Under the pieces are notes generated by a model. That model searched no databases. It was given only the letters and a program-made list of their open reading frames with translations, and was not told where the DNA came from. The position numbers and the translations under genes are program-made. 64,000 nt of DNA, from contig NZ_JAVJSC010000003.1 of assembly GCF_040219635.1 (NCBI RefSeq), forward strand, positions 1,002,501-1,066,500, given 5' to 3'. Positions 58,208 to 64,000 of this stretch are shown here, one piece after another (position 1 is the first letter of the stretch; each line of letters starts with the position of its first letter). This stretch comes from Pyruvatibacter sp. (GTDB lineage: Bacteria; Pseudomonadota; Alphaproteobacteria; CGMCC-115125).

Positions 58208-58577
58208 CTTTAACAACCCGATAAACGCCGGTGGCCGTCATCAACATGCGGTCGCCGACGGATACATCGCATGACAGGAAAACAATCGTCCGTGTTCGCC
58301 GCGTCACTTGCGCCACAGCCGTTACCATGTCGCCTGGTTTGCCGGGGCCGGTAAAGTCACAGTTTACGGACAGGGCTTCCACGTCACTGTCGGCGGCCTT
58401 ACGCGCTGCACCCGCCAGCACCACAGAGGCAAACGACATCATCATGCCGCCATGCAACATATCGGCACCATTGAGGTGATGTGGTTCAATCTTGAAGCCA
58501 AGGCTGAACCCGTCGCCGTCAACGGGTGTGACGGGACCGATATAGGCTTCAAAGCCGGAACTCTCCGGTGCGCTCAT
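58200..58577 (-). CDS. PaaI-like thioesterase (first of an overlapping pair)
   Basis: This protein (125 residues) has IEPHHLNGADMLHGGMMMSFASVVLAGAARKA. Here HGGMMMSFAS is the PaaI active-site helix, with Ser where an Asp usually stands. ALSVNCDFTGPGKPGD and TRRTRTIVFLSCDV complete the sheet. ATG 58577 fits the family length, and upstream codons read as unrelated sequence. It is divergent from yjbQ, whose ATG lies 84 bases away. Confidence 0.85.
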   Translation of the reverse strand: MSAPESSGFEAYIGPVTPVDGDGFSLGFKIEPHHLNGADMLHGGMMMSFASVVLAGAARKAADSDVEALSVNCDFTGPGKPGDMVTAVAQVTRRTRTIVFLSCDVSVGDRMLMTATGVYRVVKDD

Positions 58578-58660
58578 GGTGTGCCTGCTGTGGAATTGAG
58601 ATGCTGAAAAGGGCGTGCTGTGCCCTATGTACCGGCAAGCCCTGCGGGTTAAAAGGGGGC

Positions 58661-59077
58661 ATGCGCCCGCACCTTGAAACACTTGCCGTTGCAACGCCCG
58701 GCCCCGGCCTCACGGACATTACCCGTGAGGTGGCGGATGTTGTGCGGGCATCCACAATACGCGAAGGCCAGGTCACGCTGTTCATCCGCCACACATCGGC
58801 ATCGCTGGTCATTCAGGAAAACGCCGACCCGGATGTGCTGCACGATCTGCAGACATTCTTTGCGCGCATTGCCCCGCAAACAGATACCTACCGCCACGCC
58901 ACCGAAGGGCCGGACGACATGCCCGCCCACATCAAGTCAGCACTCACCGCGACCAGCCTGACGGTGCCGGTTTCAAACGGCAACATGCTGCTGGGCACGT
59001 GGCAGGGCATATATGTGTTTGAGCACCGCGCCCGCCAGCACACCCGCAGCGTAGTGGTGCAGGTGGTCGGCGCGTAA
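58661..59077 (+). CDS. yjbQ: YjbQ/UPF0047 family protein
   Basis: The 138-residue protein has the family signature FIRHTSASLVIQENADPDVL and later GPDDMPAHIKSALTATSLTV, with conserved histidines and NMLLGTWQGIYVFEHR at the end. Some members show weak thiamine-phosphate-synthase-like activity; the physiological role is unsettled. The ATG at 58661 is directly preceded by AAAAGGGGGC. Longer frames read into the gap to the divergent thioesterase gene. Confidence 0.92.
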   Translation: MRPHLETLAVATPGPGLTDITREVADVVRASTIREGQVTLFIRHTSASLVIQENADPDVLHDLQTFFARIAPQTDTYRHATEGPDDMPAHIKSALTATSLTVPVSNGNMLLGTWQGIYVFEHRARQHTRSVVVQVVGA

Positions 59078-59119
59078 CGCAGCGCTCGTTGTCGCGTGTC
59101 GGTAGCCGTGCGTAGCCGG

Positions 59120-59605
59120 CTAGATGTTCAGCGGGGCCATGCTGACCGGACCAATGGCGGCGGGGGCAGCAGGCGCTTCACCAATCCAGCGGGCAGGGAC
59201 GCCAAGCTCGATCAGCGCATCGCGCACAACCTGCGTGCGGGCGTCAGGGCCTGCATCGTTGCTCAATGTAACCCGGCTCAGTTCAAGCCCGGTCACTTCG
59301 TCGGCGATGGCAGCAAGCATGTCGTTTGCGGGTGCAGTCAGGTCAGCACCGCCAACCGGAAAATACACCACATAGGAGTAGCCGAAGGGAGCGGTCTGCG
59401 CATCAGCGGTCATGCCCACATCGTCTGAGCGCTCAACAAGTGACGGGGCTGCAGCGGTAATGGTTACAACCGATGTGGCAATGGCCGGAGGCTGCGCGCC
59501 GTCAAAGGGAACCGCGGACGTGTCGCCGCTGGCAAAGGCCGCCATGCCGCCGAGCAAGAACGCACCGGCTCCAATCAGACCCATAATTCCAAACTGGCGG
59601 CGCAT
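59120..59605 (-). CDS. Exported protein with degenerate OmpA-like C-terminal region
   Basis: The product has 161 residues. A hydrophobic N-terminus (FGIMGLIGAGAFLLGGMAAFA) looks like a signal peptide or anchor. YVVYFPVGGADLTAPANDML and then VVRDALIELGVPARWIGE echo the beta-strand and helix of OmpA peptidoglycan-binding domains. The conserved core residues are largely absent, so binding is doubtful. ATG 59605 is preferred to a longer frame. I do not assign a function. Confidence 0.6.
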   Translation of the reverse strand: MRRQFGIMGLIGAGAFLLGGMAAFASGDTSAVPFDGAQPPAIATSVVTITAAAPSLVERSDDVGMTADAQTAPFGYSYVVYFPVGGADLTAPANDMLAAIADEVTGLELSRVTLSNDAGPDARTQVVRDALIELGVPARWIGEAPAAPAAIGPVSMAPLNI

Positions 59606-59970
59606 GTCATGTCTCCCCAAAGTCAAAATCCGGTGCGCCAATCGCACCTTCCATGACGCCAATATGCTGCGTGAATCTGGCGCAGACTTGATGGTGCGGA
59701 GGTGAAGCGTTGTTCATTTCGTGGCCCAAATGCGGCGGCGATGGCCGCGCGCCGGGCTAATGCGTTGATTCCAGTGCGATTCCAGAAGTGACCCGCACAT
59801 CGCCAATTAACCCTTCCGGCGCGGCCCTGAACCCCCTATGGTTCGCGCCGACTGGCGGGTTTCAAATTGATACCCGCTGCCTTCGACATTTTGTAAAGCC
59901 CGGACCAGGCGCTGCATGACGCGGCGGAAATCCAAGCGGGCGAACACTAATCCCAACAAGGAGTGACAGC
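59606..59970. other. Intergenic region without a recognised gene
   Basis: These 365 bases between the divergent OmpA-like gene and the second thiolase gene hold no open frame with family similarity, no tRNA and no clear hairpin. AAGGAG sits just before the thiolase ATG. The promoters of both genes should be here, but no strong -35/-10 pair stands out. Confidence 0.6.
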
Positions 59971-61155
59971 ATGAGAGAAGCAGTCATCGTTTCCACGGCC
60001 CGCACGGGCCTTGCCAAATCAGGCCGCGGCGGCTTCAACATGACCCACGGTGCCGCCATGGGTGGCCACGCCCTCAAGCATGCCATCGAGCGCGCCAAGA
60101 TTGAGCCGGGCCACGTTGACGACGTCATCATGGGCTGCGGCACACCTGAAGGTGCCACCGGCCAGAACGTTGGCCGCCTTGCCGCCATCTGGGCCGGTTG
60201 CCCGGTCACAACGTCTGGCGTAACCGTCAACCGTTTCTGCTCGTCCGGTCTCCAGACCATTGCCATGGCCGCTGGCCGCATCGTCAATGATGGTGTGGAC
60301 GTGGTTGCCGCTGGTGGCGTTGAATCCATTTCGCTGGTGCAGATGTCCGGCGCGATGAACCTCAACAACATCACCGAAGAAAAGCTGATGGAGAGCTATC
60401 CGGCTCTTTGGATGCCGATGATCGAAACCGCCGACATCGTGGCCAAGCGCTACAATGTGAGCCGTGAAGCGCAGGACGAGTATTCGCTCCAGTCGCAGCA
60501 GCGCACCGCGGCCGCCCAGCAGGCTGGCAAGTTCGACGACGAAATCGTGCCGATGAACACGAAGATGAAAGTCGTCAACAAGGAAACCAAGGAAGAGTCG
60601 ATCGTTGACTACGTGGTGGACAAGGACGAATGCAACCGTCCCCAGACCACCCTTGAAGGCCTGAATGGTCTGCCGCCTGTTCGTGGCGAAGGCAACTACA
60701 TCACGGCCGGCAATGCTTCGCAGCTTTCCGATGGTGCCTCCATGGTGATCATGATGGAACGCAAGGAAGCCGAGCGCCGTGGCCTCGACATCATGGGCGT
60801 GTTCCGCGGGTTCCAGGTTGCAGGCTGCGAGCCGGACGAAATGGGCATTGGCCCCGTGTTCGCTGTGCCCAAGCTGCTGGACAAGGCTGGCGTCAAGAAG
60901 GACGACATCGACCTGTGGGAACTCAACGAAGCGTTTGCCTCGCAGTGCCTCTACAGCCGCGACAAGCTGGAAATCGACAATGACAAATACAACGTCAATG
61001 GCGGGTCGATCTCCATCGGTCATCCCTTCGGCATGACCGGCGCGCGCTGCACCGGCCACCTGATGATCGAAGGCAAGCGCCGCAACGCCAAGCTCGGCGT
61101 CGTGACCATGTGCATCGGCGGCGGCATGGGTGCTGCCGGCCTGTTCGAGATGTAA
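59971..61155 (+). CDS. Acetyl-CoA C-acyltransferase (thiolase), second copy
   Basis: The thiolase has 394 residues. Cys90 in NRFCSSGLQT is the nucleophile, GHPFGMTGAR holds the His, and VVTMCIGGGMGAAG holds the second Cys. It is clearly divergent from the thiolase at 32 kb (GHPFGMTG versus GHPLGATG), so it probably handles other chain lengths or runs with the MaoC-type hydratases. AAGGAG precedes the ATG. A terminator follows after 27 bases. Confidence 0.93.
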   Translation: MREAVIVSTARTGLAKSGRGGFNMTHGAAMGGHALKHAIERAKIEPGHVDDVIMGCGTPEGATGQNVGRLAAIWAGCPVTTSGVTVNRFCSSGLQTIAMAAGRIVNDGVDVVAAGGVESISLVQMSGAMNLNNITEEKLMESYPALWMPMIETADIVAKRYNVSREAQDEYSLQSQQRTAAAQQAGKFDDEIVPMNTKMKVVNKETKEESIVDYVVDKDECNRPQTTLEGLNGLPPVRGEGNYITAGNASQLSDGASMVIMMERKEAERRGLDIMGVFRGFQVAGCEPDEMGIGPVFAVPKLLDKAGVKKDDIDLWELNEAFASQCLYSRDKLEIDNDKYNVNGGSISIGHPFGMTGARCTGHLMIEGKRRNAKLGVVTMCIGGGMGAAGLFEM

Positions 61156-61182
61156 TTCGACGCAGACCTTGCTACGATTGAA

Positions 61183-61211
61183 AGGCCCGGCAGCAATGCC
61201 GGGCCTTTTTT
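61183..61211 (+). terminator. Rho-independent terminator after the second thiolase gene
   Basis: AGGCCCGGCA and TGCCGGGCCT form a 10-bp stem with a GCAA loop, followed by a T-run. The MaoC start lies only 13 bases beyond the T-run. Confidence 0.92.
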
Positions 61212-61224
61212 CATGAGAGTCGGC

Positions 61225-61668
61225 ATGACCACGCGCTATTTTGATGATTTTGACGTCGGTGAGCAGTGGCCCATCACCGAGACCTATGAAATGACCCGCG
61301 ACGAAATTGTATCGTTTGCCACCAAGTGGGACCCACAGCCGTTTCATGTTGATGAGGCGGCCGCCAAAAAATCCGTTTACGGAACACTGACAGCCTGCGG
61401 TACCCATATTCAGGCTGTGGTGCTGAAACTGGCGCAGGCGCTTCCGCATGAAACAGCCGTCATCGGCGCGCTGGGCTATGACGAAGTGCGCTTTCACAAG
61501 GCCGCTTGTCTGGATGATGTGCTGTCGCTCACCATCGAGTGCATCGAGAAGCGCCCCTCGTCGTCGAAGCCTGATCGCGGCATCATCAAGAACTGTCATA
61601 CGCTTGTTAATCAGGCGGGCGACACCGTGTTCTCCCAAATCACCACGCTGCTTATCGCTCGCGCATAA
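61225..61668 (+). CDS. MaoC-like acyl dehydratase
   Basis: This single hotdog protein (147 residues) has MTRDEIVSFATKWDPQPFHV, which carries the Asp-x(4)-His motif of MaoC dehydratases, and GTLTACGTHIQAVVLKLAQ after it. ATG 61225 has GAGAG upstream. An ATG at 61213 lies within the terminator tail and lacks a ribosome site. It probably hydrates enoyl-CoA. The VOC gene follows 30 bases later. Confidence 0.9.
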   Translation: MTTRYFDDFDVGEQWPITETYEMTRDEIVSFATKWDPQPFHVDEAAAKKSVYGTLTACGTHIQAVVLKLAQALPHETAVIGALGYDEVRFHKAACLDDVLSLTIECIEKRPSSSKPDRGIIKNCHTLVNQAGDTVFSQITTLLIARA

Positions 61669-61698
61669 TATCGGGCAGCGTGCACAGGAGACCTGGCC

Positions 61699-62061
61699 AT
61701 GAATGACCTGAAGATTACCGGCTACCGTATTTTCGTGCCGGATGTGGCCACGGCACTTCCCTTCTACCGCGACCTGTTGAGCCTGCCGGTGCGCGCTGTG
61801 GCGGATGACGGCGGGTTTGCTGTTCTGGACGCGGGCATCATGCTCATTCTTGAACCCGTGGGGGATGACCCGAACCTGACCCGGCGTTTTACCGGCGTCT
61901 CGTTTGAGGTGGCCGACATCACGGCGGCCTATCAGGAGTTGCGCGGCAAAGGCGTGGAGTTCGCTGATGGCCCGCACATGCAGGAGTGGGGCGGCAAGCT
62001 GGCACACTTTATGGATCCCGGTGGCAATACGCTCACCATTGTGGAATACCCAACGCGATAG
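61699..62061 (+). CDS. VOC (glyoxalase/bleomycin resistance) family protein
   Basis: The 120-residue protein has the paired beta-alpha-beta-beta-beta modules of the VOC fold: ITGYRIFVPDVATALPFYRD at the start, and GGKLAHFMDPGGNTLTIVEY at the end with the metal Glu near the C-terminus. Members include lyases, dioxygenases and epimerases; no reaction can be assigned. CAGGAGA precedes the ATG. It lies between MaoC and SDR genes in one direction. Confidence 0.88.
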   Translation: MNDLKITGYRIFVPDVATALPFYRDLLSLPVRAVADDGGFAVLDAGIMLILEPVGDDPNLTRRFTGVSFEVADITAAYQELRGKGVEFADGPHMQEWGGKLAHFMDPGGNTLTIVEYPTR

Positions 62062-62089
62062 CAACCCGCCGCCATAAGGAACAAACAGC

Positions 62090-62896
62090 ATGGGACGCCT
62101 CACAGGAAAACGCGCCATCGTCACCGGAGCAGGCTCAGGCATCGGCCGCGCCGCCTCTCGCCGCTTCGCCGAAGAAGGCGCAACCGTGCTCGCCGTTGAT
62201 CTGAACGCCGATGGTGTGGCGGAAACCGTTGAAGGCCGCGAGCGCATGAGCGCTGAGACAGGCGACGTATCGGACGAAGCCTACGTGTCCGGCTCGGTTA
62301 CAAACTTTGTAAAGCAGCAGGGTGGCATCGACATCGTGTTTGCCAATGCGGGCATTTCCGGCGGGTGGATGCCACTGGCAGACCAGACGCCGGACTATTG
62401 GGAAAACATCCTCCGGGTAAATCTCATTGGTCCTTTCTTGTATGTGAAGCACGCCAGCCCGCACATGGTGGCGCAGGGGCACGGCTCCATTGTATGTACG
62501 GCATCCGTGGCGGGGATAAGGGCGAATGCGGGTGTGCATCCCTATTCAGCCTCCAAGGCCGGCGTCATCTCACTGGTGCAGACTGTGGCCTATGATCTGG
62601 CCGGCACCGGCGTGCGCATCAATGCTGTGTGCCCCGGCCTCATTGAAACCGGCATGACCAAGCCCGTGTTCGACATGGCGCGTGAGCGCGGTTCTGAAGA
62701 TCGCATCGGCCAGATCAACCCGATGAAGCGGGCAGGCCGCCCCGAAGAAATTGCCAACATGGCGCTGTTTCTGGCGAGCGACGAAGCCTCGTATGTTAAC
62801 GGTCAGGCGTTCCCCGTTGATGGCGGCCTGTCGGCATCGCACCCTTACGCCATGGGCTCCGGTCAGCAGCGGGCGTTCAAGAAGGCGGGCGAATAG
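62090..62896 (+). CDS. Short-chain dehydrogenase/reductase (SDR)
   Basis: The enzyme has 268 residues and the classical SDR plan. TGAGSGIGRAASRRF binds the cofactor, NAGISGG is the structural motif, and Ser in TASVAGIRANAG with YSASK forms the catalytic Ser-Tyr-Lys set. PGLIETGMT follows. An Asp (AVDLNAD) after the second strand favours NAD over NADP. Substrate is unknown; context suggests a hydroxyacyl-CoA or alcohol. The next gene starts immediately after its stop. Confidence 0.93.
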   Translation: MGRLTGKRAIVTGAGSGIGRAASRRFAEEGATVLAVDLNADGVAETVEGRERMSAETGDVSDEAYVSGSVTNFVKQQGGIDIVFANAGISGGWMPLADQTPDYWENILRVNLIGPFLYVKHASPHMVAQGHGSIVCTASVAGIRANAGVHPYSASKAGVISLVQTVAYDLAGTGVRINAVCPGLIETGMTKPVFDMARERGSEDRIGQINPMKRAGRPEEIANMALFLASDEASYVNGQAFPVDGGLSASHPYAMGSGQQRAFKKAGE

Positions 62897-63217
62897 ATGA
62901 CAGGTCTGCGCATCCTCTCCGCCATACTGGGCCTCGCCTTCGGCGCATCGCTCATCTGGGGCTTTGCCGATGGCGGCTCCGTGGTGCCGCTGCTCACCCT
63001 CATGCTGGCGGAACCCTGGGGCGTCGTCACCCTTGCGGACCTCTATCTCGGCTTTGTGCTGTTTGCGGGTCTGGTGCTGGTGCTGGAGCACAGCAAGCTC
63101 ACTGGCATCTTGTGGGCGATTGCCATCGTGTTGCTCGGCAACATCATCACCGCCGCCTGGATCGTCTTCAGGTTGCCCGGCGTGCTTCAGCGCCTGCGCA
63201 ACTCACCATCCCCTTGA
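62897..63217 (+). CDS. Small membrane protein, DUF1475-like
   Basis: The 106-residue product has three hydrophobic segments: LRILSAILGLAFGASLIWGF, VTLADLYLGFVLFAGLVLVL and LWAIAIVLLGNIITAAWIVF. PWGVVTLADLYLGF between them resembles DUF1475 proteins, though the match is from memory. Its ATG follows the SDR stop without a gap, so it should be co-translated. Function is unknown. Confidence 0.65.
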   Translation: MTGLRILSAILGLAFGASLIWGFADGGSVVPLLTLMLAEPWGVVTLADLYLGFVLFAGLVLVLEHSKLTGILWAIAIVLLGNIITAAWIVFRLPGVLQRLRNSPSP

Positions 63218-63263
63218 AGGGCCCGCTCAAGCATGCGCTGTGGGATGCATGGCCCTACCACAC

Positions 63264-63418
63264 CCGTGTCCCCGGACTTGATCCGGGGCCTACTCGCGGT
63301 GCGGCAGGCATAAATGCAGGCCACCGCAGTAGGCATGTGCTGCTCATCACGACATCAGTGTTGACCGACCCGAAGGTCTGAAACGCGAGTGGACCCCGGA
63401 TCAAGTCCGGGGACACGG
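63264..63418. repeat. Nested inverted-repeat element (REP-like)
   Basis: A 25-bp sequence at 63264-63288 recurs as a perfect reverse complement at 63394-63418. Each arm itself folds through CCCCGGA-CTTGA-TCCGGGG. Between them, CCTACTCGCGGTG (from about 63289) and CACCGCAGTAGG (about 63323) form a second, imperfect pair. CCCCGGATCAAGTCCGGGG palindromes are common dispersed repeats in alphaproteobacteria. Confidence 0.85.
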
Positions 63419-63443
63419 ATGTGGCGAAGTCTGGCAGCGCCGC

Positions 63444-64000
63444 CTAAAGCCCCAGCACCAGCTTTGCCATGATGCCGCGCTGGATTTCGTTGGAGCCGCC
63501 GTAGATGGATGACGCCCGGTTATTCAGCATGGTCGGCACCACCGTCATGGAGGATGCGGGTCCCACCGGCGCAACATTTGACCCCGGCTGCCGCGCATCC
63601 GGCTGCATCGGCATGGCGTAGGTGCCAATCGCTTCCACCGCCAGCGTGTCCAGCTTCTGGCGCATCTCGGTGCCGACCACTTTCAGCATGGAGGAGGCCG
63701 GGCCGGGGTTCTGGCCGTTGGACAAGGCCGTCATGACGCGGTGCTCGGTAATTTCCTGCGCATCAAGCTCTACTTCAAACGCTGCCAGCTTGCGCTTGAA
63801 GGCATCGCCTTCAAGCAGTGAACCACCGGCCCCATCAGCCTCGGCACCCGCCAGCGCTTTGAGTTTTTCAACCGCCACCCGCAGCCCCGGCGCGTAGGCG
63901 CCGCCGCGCTCGAACTCCAGCAGATATTTGGCCACCGTCCAGCCATCATTTTCCTCGCCCACACGGTTTGCCTTTGGCACGCGCACATTATCGAAAAACA
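63444..64000 (-). CDS. Acyl-CoA dehydrogenase, 5' end outside the window
   Basis: The frame is open to the last base, and about 185 C-terminal residues are visible. FFDNVRVPKANRVGEENDGW is the strand before the C-terminal helical domain, and ASSIYGGSNEIQRGIMAKLV ends the fold. In place of the usual EGT the terminal motif is GGS, so the base must be elsewhere, as in long or branched-chain types. A central run (ALAGAEADGAGGSLLEGDAF) is longer than in standard enzymes. The 3' end lies 25 bases beyond the inverted repeat element. Confidence 0.9.
   Translation of the reverse strand, partial: FFDNVRVPKANRVGEENDGWTVAKYLLEFERGGAYAPGLRVAVEKLKALAGAEADGAGGSLLEGDAFKRKLAAFEVELDAQEITEHRVMTALSNGQNPGPASSMLKVVGTEMRQKLDTLAVEAIGTYAMPMQPDARQPGSNVAPVGPASSMTVVPTMLNNRASSIYGGSNEIQRGIMAKLVLGL

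Noticed and set aside
60019..62247. A 742-codon open frame antisense to the second thiolase, MaoC and VOC genes.
   Set aside because: It is the complementary shadow of well-recognised genes in high-GC DNA. The protein has no domain and is unusually rich in His and Gly.

Overview
The window reads as chromosomal DNA of an alphaproteobacterium. The evidence is high G+C, a class I lysyl-tRNA synthetase, a PodJ-like polarity protein, a LiuR-type MerR regulator, a quinone-linked DHODH, DUF6460-like and TIGR02186 proteins, and the alphaproteobacterial-style DNA ligase/Lhr helicase repair set. The very large number of acyl-CoA dehydrogenases, thiolases, crotonases, MaoC and hotdog proteins suggests a lipid- or hydrocarbon-degrading lineage, perhaps near Parvibaculum or its relatives; that placement is inference. 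I see no tRNA, rRNA, CRISPR array, transposase or phage structural gene.

Layout. 1-5.6 kb: end of a hotdog thioesterase, the coupled minus-strand set DUF952-pyrD-arsC, a divergent LexA/C2-like S24 regulator, a TPR-like exported protein and lysK. 5.7-14.5 kb: a membrane histidine kinase carrying an HPt domain but no receiver, a DinG/XPD-type helicase with a 12-bp in-frame repeat, TerB-like, exported and sterol-desaturase-like proteins, a SixA-like phosphatase, and an orphan anchored solute-binding protein. 14.6-20.6 kb: the four-gene ligase, exonuclease, Lhr-type helicase and PdeM phosphoesterase repair cluster, split into two divergent pairs. 20.5-28.1 kb (minus strand): DUF3429, CcdA, TIGR02186, a TauE-family exporter, a PodJ-like protein and a CAP-domain protein.

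28.3-35.6 kb is one beta-oxidation block: a LiuR-like regulator, two acyl-CoA dehydrogenases, a thiolase and a FadJ-type bifunctional enzyme, closed by a strong terminator. Beside it is a visibly lower-GC two-gene module (35.66-36.72 kb): an XRE/HigA-like regulator and a TIGR02391 (Ymh) protein with a HEPN-like motif. 36.9-46.5 kb: alpha/beta hydrolases, a long GST-like protein, an EncFtn-type ferritin without a neighbouring encapsulin, two atypical crotonases, tandem double-hotdog proteins and a TetR regulator.

46.7-53.6 kb: OmpW and MipA/OmpV outer-membrane proteins, a sodium:solute symporter with its DUF4212 partner, a flavin monooxygenase, an acyl-CoA dehydrogenase and a tiny cysteine protein. 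Three of the promoter regions here carry Crp/Fnr-type palindromes. 53.6-64 kb: a coupled DJ-1/GlxA pair, MaoC hydratases, paired small membrane proteins, paired PaaI thioesterases, YjbQ, a second thiolase, a VOC protein, an SDR, and the 3' end of another acyl-CoA dehydrogenase behind a nested inverted-repeat element. The candidates most worth following up are the XRE plus Ymh/HEPN pair, the encapsulin-less EncFtn-like protein, the kinase-HPt without receiver, and the Crp/Fnr-type sites.
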